A DNA stretch of 64,000 bases from Lentibacillus sp. CBA3610 (GCF_013373365.1 NZ_CP035925.1:434001-498000); one strand, 5' to 3'; shown: positions 20,405 through 30,472, counted from the first letter of the stretch. The notes: a model not told the origin generated them from the letters alone. A program made the numbers and translations.

Positions 20405-20597
20405 CTACAAACCTCGGCCACGCATTCGCCCCCTATACACATTCCGGTGTGTGAATGTATAGATCGTTAAATAAATCGCGATAAACAGCAGGGGTAATGT
20501 AATGTACAATGGTATTAATTGCATTAATCCGAGCAAATTCAAAAACGCAGCCAAACCAACGTATCAAGAGGAAAATAAACGGAGGAGTTCTTTCCAT
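20405..20597 (-). pseudogene. Small membrane-protein gene with a probable frameshift
   Basis: ATG 20597 has AGGAG seven bases upstream and begins MERTPPFIFLL. In the +1 frame the sequence continues as a convincing membrane segment (GLAAFLNLLGLMQLIPLYI, then LPLLFIAIYLTIYTF) with a basic Arg-rich tail, stopping at 20405. The span is 193 bases, one more than a whole number of codons, so a single-base insertion restores one ORF. It is either a frameshifted gene or a sequence error. Function unknown. Confidence 0.5.
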
Positions 20598-20762
20598 AAT
20601 ATCGCTCCTAATTAAATTAGTTTTCATATAAAAGTCTGCTAAAATAGGTCGATCGCCAATATCAGCCTTTTGTGCACCAGTGCATGGCTCTTTGATATCA
20701 AGATATGTTACAAATCTGTGAAATAGAAGTGTGACATTTTTGTGAAAAGGTGAACACGCTAA

Positions 20763-20791
20763 TTGATAAAGTAAACACTCACTGATATCAT
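20763..20791 (+). promoter_or_regulatory. Promoter of the RsaE/RoxS sRNA
   Basis: TTGATA (20763-20768), a 17-bp spacer and TATCAT (20786-20791). Just upstream, TTGTGAAAAGGTGAACAC resembles a Rex-type half-palindrome; in B. subtilis roxS is controlled by ResD and Rex, so redox control is likely by analogy. Confidence 0.7.
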
Positions 20792-20797
20792 TAATAA

Positions 20798-20920
20798 TGT
20801 GAGATGAGTCACAAACAAAACCCCTTTGTTTTTGATCATGAAACTTTCTCCCATCCCCCTTTGTTTATACAGAGACGGAGAACGACAGGATGCACGCTGC
20901 CCCGTGCATCCTGTTTTTTT
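20798..20920 (+). ncRNA. rsaE/roxS: Small regulatory RNA RsaE/RoxS
   Basis: A transcript of about 120 nt is predicted from the promoter to a strong terminator (ACAGGATGCACG stem, 20885-20913, and T-run). It carries two C-rich seed motifs, CCCCTTTGTTT at about 20821 and again near 20857, the second preceded by TTTCTCCCAT. These are hallmarks of RsaE/RoxS, which pairs with Shine-Dalgarno regions of central-metabolism and redox mRNAs. The location between pepF and spxH (yjbH) is the conserved one. Confidence 0.9.
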
Positions 20921-21058
20921 GTGTAAAGCAATTCCCGGAATGAAAAAACGGGTATCCGGATTATCGTCTGGAAAGTATAATAAATTAATTTAAAAGGCCT
21001 CCCTTGGAATTCATTCTCATTTTGGGGAATTTATCTGTTTAGTATAGCTGTACGTTCT

Positions 21059-21925
21059 TATGGACAAAACTGGCGGTGAATGCCCCTGAAATGTCCGAGA
21101 GAGCGCTTATCAGTGACAAAACGAAGGGGAAAACCGGCCGAAATGTCCAAGAGAACGCTTATCACTGACAAAGCGAAGGGGAATACCGGCCGAAACGTCC
21201 GAGAGAGCGCTTATCAGTGACAAAACGAAGGGATAAACCGGCCGAAACGTCCGAGAGAGCGCTTATCAGTGACAAAACGAAGGGGAAAACCGGCCGAAAT
21301 GTCCAAGAGAACGCTTATCACTGACAAAGCGAAGGGGAATACCGGCCGAAACGTCCGAGAGAGCGCTTATCAGTGACAAACGAAAGGGATACGGCCGAAA
21401 CGTCCGAGAGAGCGCTTATCAGTGACAAACGAAGGGATAACTGCGAACTCGAGAGAGCGCTTATCAGTGACAAAACGAAGAGAAAAACTAGCCGAAATGT
21501 CCGAGAGAACGCTTATCACTGACAAAACGAAGGGGAATACCGGCCGAAATGTCCGAGAGAGCGCTTATCAGTGACAAAACGAAGGGGAAAACCTGTCGAA
21601 ACGTCCGAGAGAGCGCCTATCAGTGACAAAACGAAGGGGAAAACCTGTCGAAACGTCCGAGAGAGCGCTTATCAGTGACAAAGCGAAGAGATAAACTGGC
21701 CGAAACGTCCGAGAGAGCGCTTATCAGTGACAAAACGAAGGGATAAACTGGCCGAAATGTCCAAGAGAACGCTTATCAGTGACAAAACGAAGGGATAAAC
21801 CGGCCGAAATGTCCGAGAGAACGCTTATCAGTGACAAAACGTAAGGATAAACCGGCCGAAACGTCAGAGAGAACGCTTATCACTGAGAAAGCGAAGAGGA
21901 AAACTAGCCGAAACGTGCGAGAGAA
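21059..21925. repeat. 52-bp tandem repeat array B (about 16 to 17 units)
   Basis: Consensus unit begins GAGAGAGCGCTTATCAGTGA, continues CAAAACGAAGGGGAAAA and ends CCGGCCGAAACGTCC. Period is 52 bases (for example 21104 and 21156). Sub-variants (GAACGCTTATCACTGACAAAGCG) alternate, and a three-unit, 156-bp block is duplicated; a few units have lost several bases. It lies between the sRNA gene and the spxH terminator, with no credible ORF. Confidence 0.96.
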
Positions 21926-21993
21926 TACATCATTCAATTTTATTTTCCATGTCGATGCAGTGGCTGGCTGCATAAACTATTTTTTGAATGCCC

Positions 21994-22034
21994 AAAAAAA
22001 CTCAGGAGTTATGTTATAGGACCCCCTGAGTTTC
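21994..22034 (-). terminator. spxH terminator
   Basis: AAACTCAGG and CCTGAGTTT form the stem; seven Ts follow on the minus strand. It overlaps the last base pairs after the spxH stop codon. Confidence 0.8.
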
Positions 22035-22929
22035 ATTTATGAATATATTTCCAGAATGCTCCGTATTTTACCGGGATTTTTTCAACTGACTGGCGCAGCT
22101 GCATTTTCTTCATTTCTCTATCAGTCTTAGCTGCTGACCAATTGTAAACAACCGATACTTCTTTACTTCCGACAACCTGATAATGCTGAACAAAGGTTTC
22201 AAGTGGTGGTTTGCTGGATGGGACAGGATCCTTCTGCAGAATCTGCTTCAATATCTGTACATAAATGTCATAGGGATAGAGACCGGATATTTTGATTCCC
22301 TGCTCATCTGTCTTTTGATTGAAAAAGACAATCGTCGGGATATAGTCTACATCCATTTCGTGCGTCAATTTTAAATCGGATTGAAAAGCTTTTTTGGCTG
22401 TTGGCGAGAATAAATCATCTTCAAATTCCTCTATATCCAGCTTTGCTTCCCTGGCACACCTTATTAATACGGACACATCAGATATGTTCTGTTTGCTGAG
22501 AAATGCACTTTCCTGTATTTTTCGCAAAAAGGTTTTGCCGGCTCTTTTGCCTTGCAGTTCAGCTGCTTTAATGGCAAGTGATGCAATCCAGGGTGCTGAG
22601 ATTTCATTTTCTGTCCACAAATCACCATCACAGGACATACCTGTTCGGGTGGCTGTTTTTTCCCATATTTCTTTCAGTTGTTTTGGTTTATCAAAAATAT
22701 CCTTATTTAATGAATTCAGTTGACCACTGAGAATCGGCCGTAATGTGAAAAAACGTCCATATTCAACGGACAGCTTTTTTAAATAAGGCTCCAGTGACCA
22801 GCATTCCGGGCATAGTGGATCGATAAAGACGTATATTTCAACCGGTTTTTGAACAAAATCGATATAGCTATATTTTGACGATGTGTTTGTACTATTGGAA
22901 CTTGAAAGCTCTGGTTGTTTCCAACTCAC
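22033..22929 (-). CDS. spxH: ClpXP adaptor SpxH (YjbH), DsbA-like
   Basis: 298 aa from GTG 22929, which has AAGGAG seven bases upstream; the longer frame starts inside that site. DsbA/thioredoxin fold with the CPEC motif at residues 40-43 after FIDPL. SpxH binds Spx and hands it to ClpXP, keeping the thiol-stress regulon low in unstressed cells. It is co-oriented with yjbI upstream, as in B. subtilis. Confidence 0.93.
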   Translation of the reverse strand: MSWKQPELSSSNSTNTSSKYSYIDFVQKPVEIYVFIDPLCPECWSLEPYLKKLSVEYGRFFTLRPILSGQLNSLNKDIFDKPKQLKEIWEKTATRTGMSCDGDLWTENEISAPWIASLAIKAAELQGKRAGKTFLRKIQESAFLSKQNISDVSVLIRCAREAKLDIEEFEDDLFSPTAKKAFQSDLKLTHEMDVDYIPTIVFFNQKTDEQGIKISGLYPYDIYVQILKQILQKDPVPSSKPPLETFVQHYQVVGSKEVSVVYNWSAAKTDREMKKMQLRQSVEKIPVKYGAFWKYIHK

Positions 22930-23040
22930 ATCGATTCTCCTTTCCAATGCTTAGTCAAAAAGCAAACAAATGATTTAGCGGTTTTCAGTTTACCTGAAAA
23001 TTTGTTAACTCATTGAACTTCTTATTTCAGTTACTTTATT

Positions 23041-23424
23041 CTATTTTTCAGGTGTATTCATCATATGATGCGCAGTCATGGTTAATTTATCAAATATAGC
23101 TGTACGATATGGTTCTTCGATTTTGGTTTCATCAAGAGCTGCACCCATACATTCCAGCCATGCATCCCGACGTTCAGGTGTTATTTCAAACGGGAGATGA
23201 CGCCGGCGCATCATTGGATGGCCGCGATCCTCGACATACCATCGTGGTCCGCCGAAAAACTGTGTTAAAAATAAGCGCTGTTTTCGGGCGGTTTCGGTTA
23301 AATCATCCGGAAAGATAGGAATTAATTTTGGATGATTGCCGACGCGTTTATAAAAAGCTGTTACTAATTTGTCAATTGTTGGGAAGCCGCCAATAGCTTC
23401 ATATATTGTTCCAGGTTGATTCAT
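23041..23424 (-). CDS. yjbI: Truncated haemoglobin YjbI (group II, trHbO)
   Basis: 127 aa, the usual length. Typical features: TIYEAIGG start, FYKRV, the QFFGGP turn and the proximal haem His in MRRRHLPF, plus the group II Trp in DAWLECM. The likely role is O2/NO chemistry; in bacilli it is genetically linked with spxH. AGGAG precedes the ATG. About 110 bases separate it from spxH, consistent with one transcript. Confidence 0.95.
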   Translation of the reverse strand: MNQPGTIYEAIGGFPTIDKLVTAFYKRVGNHPKLIPIFPDDLTETARKQRLFLTQFFGGPRWYVEDRGHPMMRRRHLPFEITPERRDAWLECMGAALDETKIEEPYRTAIFDKLTMTAHHMMNTPEK

Positions 23425-23505
23425 CGGTAAATACTCCTAGTTTGTTTGTATATATTTTAGCAACGTCCCTATCTAAGAGCAACTAATCTGATTTACCGTT
23501 CCCGT

Positions 23506-24078
23506 TTAAGAGCGTGCTGCCGCAAAAAAACGCTGGATCTTATTGGGGGTGTCCCGCTTTTCAATATTAAAGCCGGTCAAAATGTCTTGCATTATTTCGC
23601 GCCCGTGTCTTTCGGATGATGTTTCCAATTCCAGTTCATAATCGTCATAACCGTAGTATGTGCTGTAATCCAGTACCAATAACGTATCTCTGTAATTTAA
23701 TTCGCGACGCTCCGTTGTCAGGCTGCCAAAATAAATCAGGTTATCCGGGGAAATACCTTTATCAGCAATCCGCTTTGCCGCATCTTTTTCATGTAGTACG
23801 TCTCCATTTATCCATGCAGTTGCTTCCTGTTCTGTTAAGGTGTCGTGCGTTTCCAGCAAGCCACTCGGGTATGGTTCTTTCAATGTTAATGTATATGTTC
23901 CATTTTTTTCTCTGATTCTTAATGCACACCCCAGTTTCTTCAGGGCAAAATCAGCTGATTCAAAATAATGATTTGTTTGCGTATCGCTCTGATCCGGAAA
24001 TGGCAACTCCTGAAGAAGGCGATCGAACTCTTCTTTTATTAATAAATTTTTATATTCAATTTCAATCTCCTGCGTCAA
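23506..24078 (-). CDS. yjbK: CYTH-domain protein YjbK
   Basis: 190 aa. The N-terminal EIEIEYK is the ExExK signature of the CYTH (adenylyl cyclase/thiamine triphosphatase) tunnel fold. Basic and acidic tunnel strands follow (ALRIREKNGTYTLTLKEP, LLVLDYSTYYGYDDYELELE). It probably acts on a triphosphate substrate with Mg; the substrate is unknown. TTG 24078 is chosen because GGAGGA stands 10 bases upstream and the protein then starts right before the signature. Confidence 0.88.
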   Translation of the reverse strand: MTQEIEIEYKNLLIKEEFDRLLQELPFPDQSDTQTNHYFESADFALKKLGCALRIREKNGTYTLTLKEPYPSGLLETHDTLTEQEATAWINGDVLHEKDAAKRIADKGISPDNLIYFGSLTTERRELNYRDTLLVLDYSTYYGYDDYELELETSSERHGREIMQDILTGFNIEKRDTPNKIQRFFAAARS

Positions 24079-24116
24079 ATGGCATTCCTCCATTTACTGT
24101 CTTAATGGTTATCCTG

Positions 24117-24237
24117 GCCCGCATGTAACGGACAGTAACCCGCCAAAAAACGGCGGTAAACTGTCCCTAAATGTCCGATTCGGTTCAACTAACATTCAGT
24201 GGAGAAACCCACTCCACTGAATGAAGTTTCACTTTAT
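24117..24237. repeat. Dispersed element D2, copy a
   Basis: Contains GGACAGTAACCCGCC...GGCGGTAAACTGTCC and the second hairpin CATTCAGTGG...CCACTGAATG, ending AATGAAGTTTCACTTTA. The same layout occurs at 28604. It lies between divergent yjbK and the alarmone synthetase gene. Confidence 0.85.
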
Positions 24238-24328
24238 TATGGCGAATGATACGTAAATATGCAAAGAATAGCTGTTGAATATGTTATGATATGTGATGGA
24301 AAGAGATGATGTACAGGTGGTGTAAACG

Positions 24329-24934
24329 ATGAATTGGGACGCTTTACTTGCTCCATATGCACAGGCGGTCGAGGAATTAAAGATAAAGTTAAAAGGCATC
24401 CGCAAACAGTTTGAATTTGAATCCAAGCAGTCACCGATTGAATTTATAACCGGACGCGTTAAACCGGTACCAAGTATTCTGGAAAAGGCAGAGACCAGAC
24501 GCATACCACTGGACCGGATTGAGGAATTGCAGGATATTGCAGGTGTTCGTGTGGTTTGCCCATTTGTTGATGATATATATGCCATTGTCCGCATGATTCG
24601 CTCGCGGGAAGATTTGCACATTGTTGAGGAAAAAGATTATGTTTCTCACAAGAAAGAGAGTGGGTATCGTTCTTATCATATGATTATTAATTATCCGGTC
24701 GAAACCATTAATGGCGTTAAAATGGTCATAGCAGAAATTCAAATCCGTACACTTGCCATGAATTTTTGGGCAACAAATGAACATTCGTTAAACTATAAAT
24801 ATAAGGGAAACATTCCGTCTGATATTAAATCAAGGTTGCAGCGGGCAGCTGAAGCGGCTTTTAAACTTGACGAAGAAATGTCTATCATTAAAAATGAGGT
24901 ACAGGAAGCAAAGCGGATATTCCATCGAAAATAA
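24329..24934 (+). CDS. yjbM: Small alarmone synthetase (RelQ/SasB, YjbM)
   Basis: 201 aa. Makes (p)ppGpp from ATP and GDP/GTP. Synthetase motifs: GRVKPVPSILEK, DIAGVRVVCPF, the catalytic-site EEKDYVSHKKESGYRSYH and the Glu-containing EIQIRTLAMNFWA. There is no hydrolase, TGS or ACT domain, so it is a small alarmone synthetase. The C-terminal helix matches RelQ, which forms tetramers regulated by pppGpp. The next gene, NAD kinase, starts 12 bases later, so they form an operon. Confidence 0.94.
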   Translation: MNWDALLAPYAQAVEELKIKLKGIRKQFEFESKQSPIEFITGRVKPVPSILEKAETRRIPLDRIEELQDIAGVRVVCPFVDDIYAIVRMIRSREDLHIVEEKDYVSHKKESGYRSYHMIINYPVETINGVKMVIAEIQIRTLAMNFWATNEHSLNYKYKGNIPSDIKSRLQRAAEAAFKLDEEMSIIKNEVQEAKRIFHRK

Positions 24935-24946
24935 GGAGGCTCATAC

Positions 24947-25753
24947 GTGAAATTTGCAATTGTGTCTAAAGGTGATGAACGATCCAATAAAATACAGGCA
25001 ACGATGAAACAACATTTAATAGATTTCGATTTGGAGTATGATGAGACAACTCCTGATTTGGTGATATCCGTTGGCGGGGATGGAACTTTTCTGGAGGCAT
25101 TTCATCAGTATATACACTGTCTTAGCAGAACATCATTTATTGGGGTACATACAGGTCACTTAGGTTTTTACGCGGACTGGACACCGGAAGAAGTGGAGAA
25201 ATTAATAATTGAAATCGCAAAAACACCTTTCCAGGTAGTTGAATATCCGATCCTTGAGGTAACGATACGTGATCAGGACGGTGGCGAGGAGAACCGGTTT
25301 CTTGCCCTAAATGAAGCAACGATTAAAACTGCTGAAGGATCGGTTGTGTTTGATGTAGAAATCAAAGGGTCCCATTTCGAAACGTTTCGAGGGGATGGCT
25401 TATGCATCGCTACGCCATCTGGCAGTACAGCATATAACAAAGCATTGGGCGGCGGGATTATCCATCCGTCACTTGAAGCAATCCAGCTGACCGAAATAGC
25501 ATCCATCAATAACCGGGTTTTCCGGACAATCGGTTCACCGCTTATTTTACCTAAGCACCATACATGCATGCTGAAACCGATTGGTCAGAAAAAAACGTTT
25601 TTAATAGCCGTCGATCATTTTACAAAAAATTATTCCAACGTCAAATCAATTCAGTGCCGGGTTGCTAAAGAACGTGTGCGGTTTGCCCGCTTCAGGCCAT
25701 TCCCGTTCTGGGATCGGGTCCGTGACTCCTTTGTTGCTGATGACGATGTTTGA
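24947..25753 (+). CDS. nadK: NAD kinase
   Basis: 268 aa. Phosphorylates NAD to NADP. The GGDGT motif is at residues 43-47 and the NE-containing LALNEATIK motif near 120; TPSGSTAYN of the NAD-binding loop is present. GTG start with AAGGAGG eight bases upstream. Middle gene of yjbM-nadK-yjbO, the conserved Bacillus order. Confidence 0.96.
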   Translation: MKFAIVSKGDERSNKIQATMKQHLIDFDLEYDETTPDLVISVGGDGTFLEAFHQYIHCLSRTSFIGVHTGHLGFYADWTPEEVEKLIIEIAKTPFQVVEYPILEVTIRDQDGGEENRFLALNEATIKTAEGSVVFDVEIKGSHFETFRGDGLCIATPSGSTAYNKALGGGIIHPSLEAIQLTEIASINNRVFRTIGSPLILPKHHTCMLKPIGQKKTFLIAVDHFTKNYSNVKSIQCRVAKERVRFARFRPFPFWDRVRDSFVADDDV

Positions 25754-25765
25754 GGCTGGTGCAGC

Positions 25766-26644
25766 ATGAATTGGACGGTAACGAAACAACATGAAGAATT
25801 AACTATACGAAAATATTTACAGCGGAAGCATAAATTTTCGAAACGTATGATTAAACAAATCATCCATGGTGACGGTGAATTCCGAGTCAATGATATAAAA
25901 ACCAATGCCGGTTATAAACTTAAATCAGGGGACGTGCTTGCTGTCACGTTTCCTGAAGAGAAAAAGGGCGCCATGATGGTTCCTGAAAAAATGCCATTGG
26001 CTATTGTATATGAAGATGATGCCGTTCTTATCATTAATAAACCGGCGGGACGTGCAACCATTCCGTCTTTTCACCATTCGTCCGGCACGATAGCCAATGG
26101 CGTGCTGGCACATTACCAGCAGCAAGGTCTGCCTTATACGTTCCATGTGGTTACCCGGCTTGACCGGAATACATCCGGTCTCATGCTGGTTGCTAAACAT
26201 CGCTGGAGCCACTCGATTTTATCGGAATCGCAAAAGAAGAGTAAAATCACGCGTGCTTATGATGCGATTGTAGAAGGTCATCTGTCGCAAAAAAAAGGAA
26301 CCATCAATGCTCCAATCGGGCGCAAAGAAGGTTCGATTATTGAACGGACGGTCACGGATCAAGGGAAACATGCCATCACACATTATAGCGTTTTAAAGGA
26401 ATCAGATGACCATACATTGATTCGTGTCCAATTGGAAACCGGCCGGACACACCAAATCCGGGTTCATTTTTCCCATATTGGCTATTCCTTGGCCGGTGAC
26501 GACTTGTACGGCGGGGGAACGATTCCTATCGACCGCCAGGCTTTACATTGCTGTCATTTATCGTTTGAACATCCAATCACAGGGAGGTGGATGGATTTTA
26601 CTGCTGAAATGGCAGATGATATGAAGATGATTGTGAAAGCTTAA
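25766..26644 (+). CDS. yjbO: RluD-type pseudouridine synthase (YjbO)
   Basis: 292 aa. The catalytic Asp lies in [11 protein letters not shown], followed by the family motifs RAYDAIVEG and [12 protein letters not shown]. An S4-like N-terminal region (residues about 10-60) is present. It modifies uridines in 23S rRNA or another RNA; the target is not predictable from sequence alone. The stop shares the palindromic TTAA with the convergent prpE stop (4-base overlap). Confidence 0.93.
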   Translation: MNWTVTKQHEELTIRKYLQRKHKFSKRMIKQIIHGDGEFRVNDIKTNAGYKLKSGDVLAVTFPEEKKGAMMVPEKMPLAIVYEDDAVLIINKPAGRATIPSFHHSSGTIANGVLAHYQQQGLPYTFHVVTRLDRNTSGLMLVAKHRWSHSILSESQKKSKITRAYDAIVEGHLSQKKGTINAPIGRKEGSIIERTVTDQGKHAITHYSVLKESDDHTLIRVQLETGRTHQIRVHFSHIGYSLAGDDLYGGGTIPIDRQALHCCHLSFEHPITGRWMDFTAEMADDMKMIVKA

Positions 26645-27381
26645 TCATCATGACGGAACTGCTCTTTTACAAATGGCTGCATAGATGGTACCGATACCGT
26701 TTTTTCTTCGGGCAAGCGAAAGGCCGTTAACGTATTTCCGAACACACATCCTGTATCAATATTAATGGTTTTATGAACAATACGCGGTTCTCTGACCGGC
26801 GTGTGACCATAAACAATCCATTGCCGGCCTTTATAATTCTGCGCCCAATCACGCCTGATGGGCCGGCCTTCATTGTCAAAACGGCCGCTGATATCCCCGT
26901 ATAGAACGAACGTTTTTACTTTTTTGTCGTGTCTTCCGATATAACTTTCTTTTATACCGGCGTGTGCTATAATCGCATTCACTTCAGCAAGCTCCAGGTA
27001 GAGCGGGGCCTGTTCATAAAGTTCCATGAATTCCCTTTTGACAGTGTGCCGTTCGGATTGGGACAGCGCTTTGTATTCCCTGACAGTCGTTTCAAGTCCA
27101 TGCCGCTGTTTCACATTGTTCCCTGAAAAGTAACGATACAGTTTATTGCAATGGTTGCCGGGCACGTAATGCGCTTTTTGATGATTCACAACCATATCAT
27201 AGACGAGACGTATCATTTCCACTGAATGCGGTCCGCGATCAGTAATATCACCAACAAAAACAGGAATTCTTCCATCCGGATGGATAAAAATGTTCGCCTT
27301 CTGCTGGTATCCCATGATTGACAAGAGGGCATCCAATTCGTCCAGACACCCATGGACATCACCGATAACATCAAATTTCAT
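26641..27381 (-). CDS. prpE: Bis(5'-nucleosyl)-tetraphosphatase PrpE
   Basis: 246-aa metallophosphatase. Motifs in order: [23 protein letters not shown], and HAGI/GHTP in the second half, which bind the two metal ions. B. subtilis PrpE hydrolyses Ap4A and affects spore germination. Start ATG 27381 overlaps the stop of the upstream SEDS gene by one base (TAATG), indicating translational coupling. Confidence 0.94.
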   Translation of the reverse strand: MKFDVIGDVHGCLDELDALLSIMGYQQKANIFIHPDGRIPVFVGDITDRGPHSVEMIRLVYDMVVNHQKAHYVPGNHCNKLYRYFSGNNVKQRHGLETTVREYKALSQSERHTVKREFMELYEQAPLYLELAEVNAIIAHAGIKESYIGRHDKKVKTFVLYGDISGRFDNEGRPIRRDWAQNYKGRQWIVYGHTPVREPRIVHKTINIDTGCVFGNTLTAFRLPEEKTVSVPSMQPFVKEQFRHDD

Positions 27382-28565
27382 TAATTTTTCCACCTTGTTT
27401 CAAACATATATTCTTTCGTTCGGGAATGAACATTAAGCACAATACCGATTGCCAGCATATACGTCAGTGTTGAGCTTCCGCCATAGCTTAAGAACGGAAG
27501 CGGGAGCCCGGTGATTGGCAGCAGTTGCACCGACATGCCGATATTCTGGAAAATCTGATAAGCAAACATGCCAATAATACCTGTAACGAGATAACTTCCA
27601 TAATCGTCGTTGCTCTGGATGGCTATGTGAATCAGCCGGTATATCAATAGGAAAAACAATGTCACAACAATACTTGCCCCGATAAAGCCAAACTGTTCAG
27701 CGATAGCGGTAAAGATCATATCTGTATGCCGCTCAGGGATATAAACTTCCATATCACTGATCCCTTTCCCGAATAGTTGTCCTGATCCGACTGCGAGCAT
27801 GGCTGTAAGCAGCTGATAACCGGCATCAGGGTTTTCATTCGGGTTCAGCCAGCCTGTAAACCTGCTGGCAACGTGACTCAGACCGGAGTTATCAAGAAAA
27901 GCCGCAACATAATCCGGGAAGAAATACCATAAGGCAACGAAGATTAAAGCAATACCTAAGATCATGAATAAAATGGAAAACAGAATCCGCCATCTGATCC
28001 CTGATACGAGAATCATACTGCCTGTAATCGCAGCAAGCACCAGAAAACCGCCCAAGTCAGGCTGTGTTACCAGAAAGAACATGGGAGGAAGCGATAGGCC
28101 GACTATTTTAGCAAGCAGTCCAAGATCTCTCTTAATTGTTTTATCGACGTATTTGGAATTGTGTCTGACAATGACATGTGCAATCGTCAGGACAAGGATT
28201 ACTTTGATAAATTCCCCCGGCTGAATTGTACCTATTACAGGAAATTGGAACCAGCTCACGGCACCGTTGGCCTCATGGACGATTCCAGGAGGAAATCCAA
28301 CAAATAGCATAAACAATGACAATACACCAATGCCATATAAAAACCATGTGATTTGATGGAACCGGTCATAATCTATCAACATGACCAAAGCAATCAGTAT
28401 GCCGCCAGCGATATACCAGGCTCCCTGTCGCAGCCAGAAATTGGATCCCTCATATTTGGCTGGTAATGAAGGTTCGATAATATTAAGTGTAAAGATACTT
28501 ACCAGACCCAGCAGTATGAGAATGGATAATAATGTATAATCTATATTAAATGATTTATTTTGCAT
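27381..28565 (-). CDS. SEDS-family protein (RodA/FtsW type), copy 1
   Basis: 394-aa integral membrane protein with about ten helices. SEDS proteins polymerise lipid II into glycan strands with a partner class B PBP. Signature motifs are present: TQPDLGG, the catalytic-Asp loop ERHTDMIF and the C-terminal [10 protein letters not shown]. Sequence style is closer to RodA than FtsW. It is coupled to prpE and has no adjacent penicillin-binding protein. The upstream SD (TTAGG) is weak. One of three SEDS genes in this window. Confidence 0.9.
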   Translation of the reverse strand: MQNKSFNIDYTLLSILILLGLVSIFTLNIIEPSLPAKYEGSNFWLRQGAWYIAGGILIALVMLIDYDRFHQITWFLYGIGVLSLFMLFVGFPPGIVHEANGAVSWFQFPVIGTIQPGEFIKVILVLTIAHVIVRHNSKYVDKTIKRDLGLLAKIVGLSLPPMFFLVTQPDLGGFLVLAAITGSMILVSGIRWRILFSILFMILGIALIFVALWYFFPDYVAAFLDNSGLSHVASRFTGWLNPNENPDAGYQLLTAMLAVGSGQLFGKGISDMEVYIPERHTDMIFTAIAEQFGFIGASIVVTLFFLLIYRLIHIAIQSNDDYGSYLVTGIIGMFAYQIFQNIGMSVQLLPITGLPLPFLSYGGSSTLTYMLAIGIVLNVHSRTKEYMFETRWKN

Positions 28566-28603
28566 TATTTAACCTAACTTTCCATAAAAGTCATTGTTGT
28601 TTT

Positions 28604-28781
28604 CCCCGCATCCAATGGTCAGTAACCCGCCAGAAAACGCCGGCTAACTGACCTTAAATGCCCGATTCTGTTCAACTAACATTCATCGGGGAAAAGCATC
28701 CCGATGAATGAAGTTTTACTTTACCCCGCATCCAATGGTCAGTAACCCGCCAGAAAACGCCGGTTAATTGTCCGTAAATGT
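28604..28781. repeat. Dispersed element D2, copies b and c in tandem
   Basis: Copy b (28604-28723) carries both hairpins of the family and ends AATGAAGTTTTACTTTA. A second start CCCCGCATCCAATGGTCAGT follows directly at about 28724 (period 120 bases) but stops after the first hairpin. The element lies between the divergent SEDS gene and mgtE. Confidence 0.88.
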
Positions 28782-28992
28782 CTGAAGTTCAGATGTAGTG
28801 TTTAAAAGTGAAAATATCCCATTTAACCGGACTTTTTGAACAGCCGATTACAGGGAATAATAGATTTAGTTCAAAAATGCATATGAATCCATTATATCTT
28901 TAGTTTACACGAAAACAATCGATAAATTAAGTATTCCTGTGAAAAAAACAAATGCATGCTATAATAATACCATTGTGAAAGGACGTGTTCAT

Positions 28993-30351
28993 ATGGAAAA
29001 TAACAATGTCGGGCAATTTTTTGAAGATGAATTGCAGATGCTTGTCATAAACGAACAAATGGAATCGTTTCGTGCAACATTTTTGGCTATGCATCCATAT
29101 GATCAGGCATTGTATTTCATAGAATTGCCGAAAGAAACACGGTTAAAAATTTATACATACTTATCCCCGGAAGAAACGTCGGGTATCATGGAGCATATTG
29201 AAACGGACGATATCAAACCGTTGTTCACAGAAATGGATCCGCGTTTTGCTGCAATGGTTATAGCGGAAATGGCAACCGATGATGCAGTTGATATCCTGAA
29301 TGAACTGGAGAAGGATGTTGTCGTCAGTTTGCTGACAATTATGGATGATAAAAACGCCACTGAAATCAAAGAACTGCTTCACTACGAAGAGAAAACAGCC
29401 GGCAGTATCATGACAACCGAATTTGTGGCGGTTTATCAGTCGAAAACGGTCAAAGAAACGATGAAATATCTGAGAGCTGAGGCCCCCGAAGCAGAGACGA
29501 TTTACTATTTATATGTAATCGACGAAGATAAACATCTCGTTGGTGTCTTGTCGTTGCGTGACTTAATTGTTGCTGAAGCGGACGAACAGATTGCTGATTT
29601 GATGAGCGAAAACGTATTAGCTGTATCAGTGGCAAAAGACCAGGAAGAAGTTGCTCAAATGATTCGCGATTATGACTTCCTGGCACTCCCGGTCGTTGAT
29701 TTTCAGAATCATTTACTTGGTATTATAACCGTTGATGATATATTGGATGTTATGGATGAGGAAGCAAGTGATGATTACTCCAAGCTGGCTGGTGTTTCGG
29801 ATATGGATCGGCCGAAAGACAGTGCATTTATCTCAGCAAAAAAGCGTTTGCCCTGGCTTATTATCCTCTTATTTTTGGGCATGCTGACCGCGAGTTTGAT
29901 CGGACAATTTGAAGAGGCGCTTGAACAGGTCGCGGTTCTCGCGATTTTTATTCCGCTGCTTGCCGGGATGGCCGGTAACACGGGAACACAAGCCCTGGCA
30001 GTTGCCGTTCGTGGTCTGTCATCAGGTGATTATGGTAATCAGGGGAAACTGAAACTCATGGTCCGAGAAGCTGCGACCGGGTTAATTAACGGATTCGTCT
30101 GTGGTACCATGCTAACAACGATTGTATATTTCTGGCAGGATGACTTTTTCCTTGGACTCCTTGTCGGATTTTCCATTATGGTGACATTGGTGGTGGCAAC
30201 CTTAGCAGGAGCCCTTGTCCCTATGATCATGGACAGATTAAATATTGATCCGGCCGTTGCTTCAGGGCCATTTATCACAACGATCAACGATATTATTTCG
30301 ATCTTAATTTATTTCGGGCTTGCAACAACGTTTATGCAGTACTTGGTATAG
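28993..30351 (+). CDS. mgtE: Magnesium transporter MgtE
   Basis: 452 aa. Order: N-terminal helical Mg-sensing domain (to about residue 125), two CBS domains (about 130-250, with GVLSLRDLI and GIITVDDILDV), then a five-helix membrane domain from about 280 (PWLIILLFLGMLTAS, GNTGTQALAVAVRG). It is a Mg-gated channel. Start ATG 28993 follows AAAGGA. I see no M-box riboswitch in the leader; control may be at the protein level. Confidence 0.94.
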   Translation: MENNNVGQFFEDELQMLVINEQMESFRATFLAMHPYDQALYFIELPKETRLKIYTYLSPEETSGIMEHIETDDIKPLFTEMDPRFAAMVIAEMATDDAVDILNELEKDVVVSLLTIMDDKNATEIKELLHYEEKTAGSIMTTEFVAVYQSKTVKETMKYLRAEAPEAETIYYLYVIDEDKHLVGVLSLRDLIVAEADEQIADLMSENVLAVSVAKDQEEVAQMIRDYDFLALPVVDFQNHLLGIITVDDILDVMDEEASDDYSKLAGVSDMDRPKDSAFISAKKRLPWLIILLFLGMLTASLIGQFEEALEQVAVLAIFIPLLAGMAGNTGTQALAVAVRGLSSGDYGNQGKLKLMVREAATGLINGFVCGTMLTTIVYFWQDDFFLGLLVGFSIMVTLVVATLAGALVPMIMDRLNIDPAVASGPFITTINDIISILIYFGLATTFMQYLV

Positions 30352-30358
30352 ACGCCGT

Positions 30359-30437
30359 GACGTTTGACGATTGAAATCGACTGCCTCCTGATTTCCCTAA
30401 TCTGACTTCCGGCTTCTGACCTCTGGCATCTGCTTAG
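30359..30437 (+). repeat. Dispersed element D1, copy 3 (degenerate)
   Basis: GATTGAAATCGACTGCC, CTGACTTCCGGC and CTGACCTCTGGCATCTGC match the family, but the hairpin is eroded and the terminator end is missing. It lies between mgtE and the cotO promoter. Confidence 0.6.
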
Positions 30438-30445
30438 GCATACGC

Positions 30446-30472
30446 ACATTTTAAGCGAGGATTCATATAATA
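30446..30472 (+). promoter_or_regulatory. Sigma-K promoter of cotO
   Basis: AC (30446-30447), a 16-bp spacer and CATATAATA (30464-30472) match the sigma-K consensus AC-N16-CATANNNTA exactly. Confidence 0.75.

Noticed and set aside
20433-20627. 64-codon ORF taken as an intact gene
   Set aside because: After residue 11 its sequence is less protein-like than the +1 frame, which gives a clear membrane segment; it is listed as a frameshifted gene instead.
21059-21925. CRISPR array
   Set aside because: The units are contiguous 52-bp repeats without unique spacers, and no cas genes are present.
28782-28992. Possible M-box riboswitch before mgtE
   Set aside because: None of the conserved M-box core is visible; only AT-rich sequence and a -10-like TATAAT.
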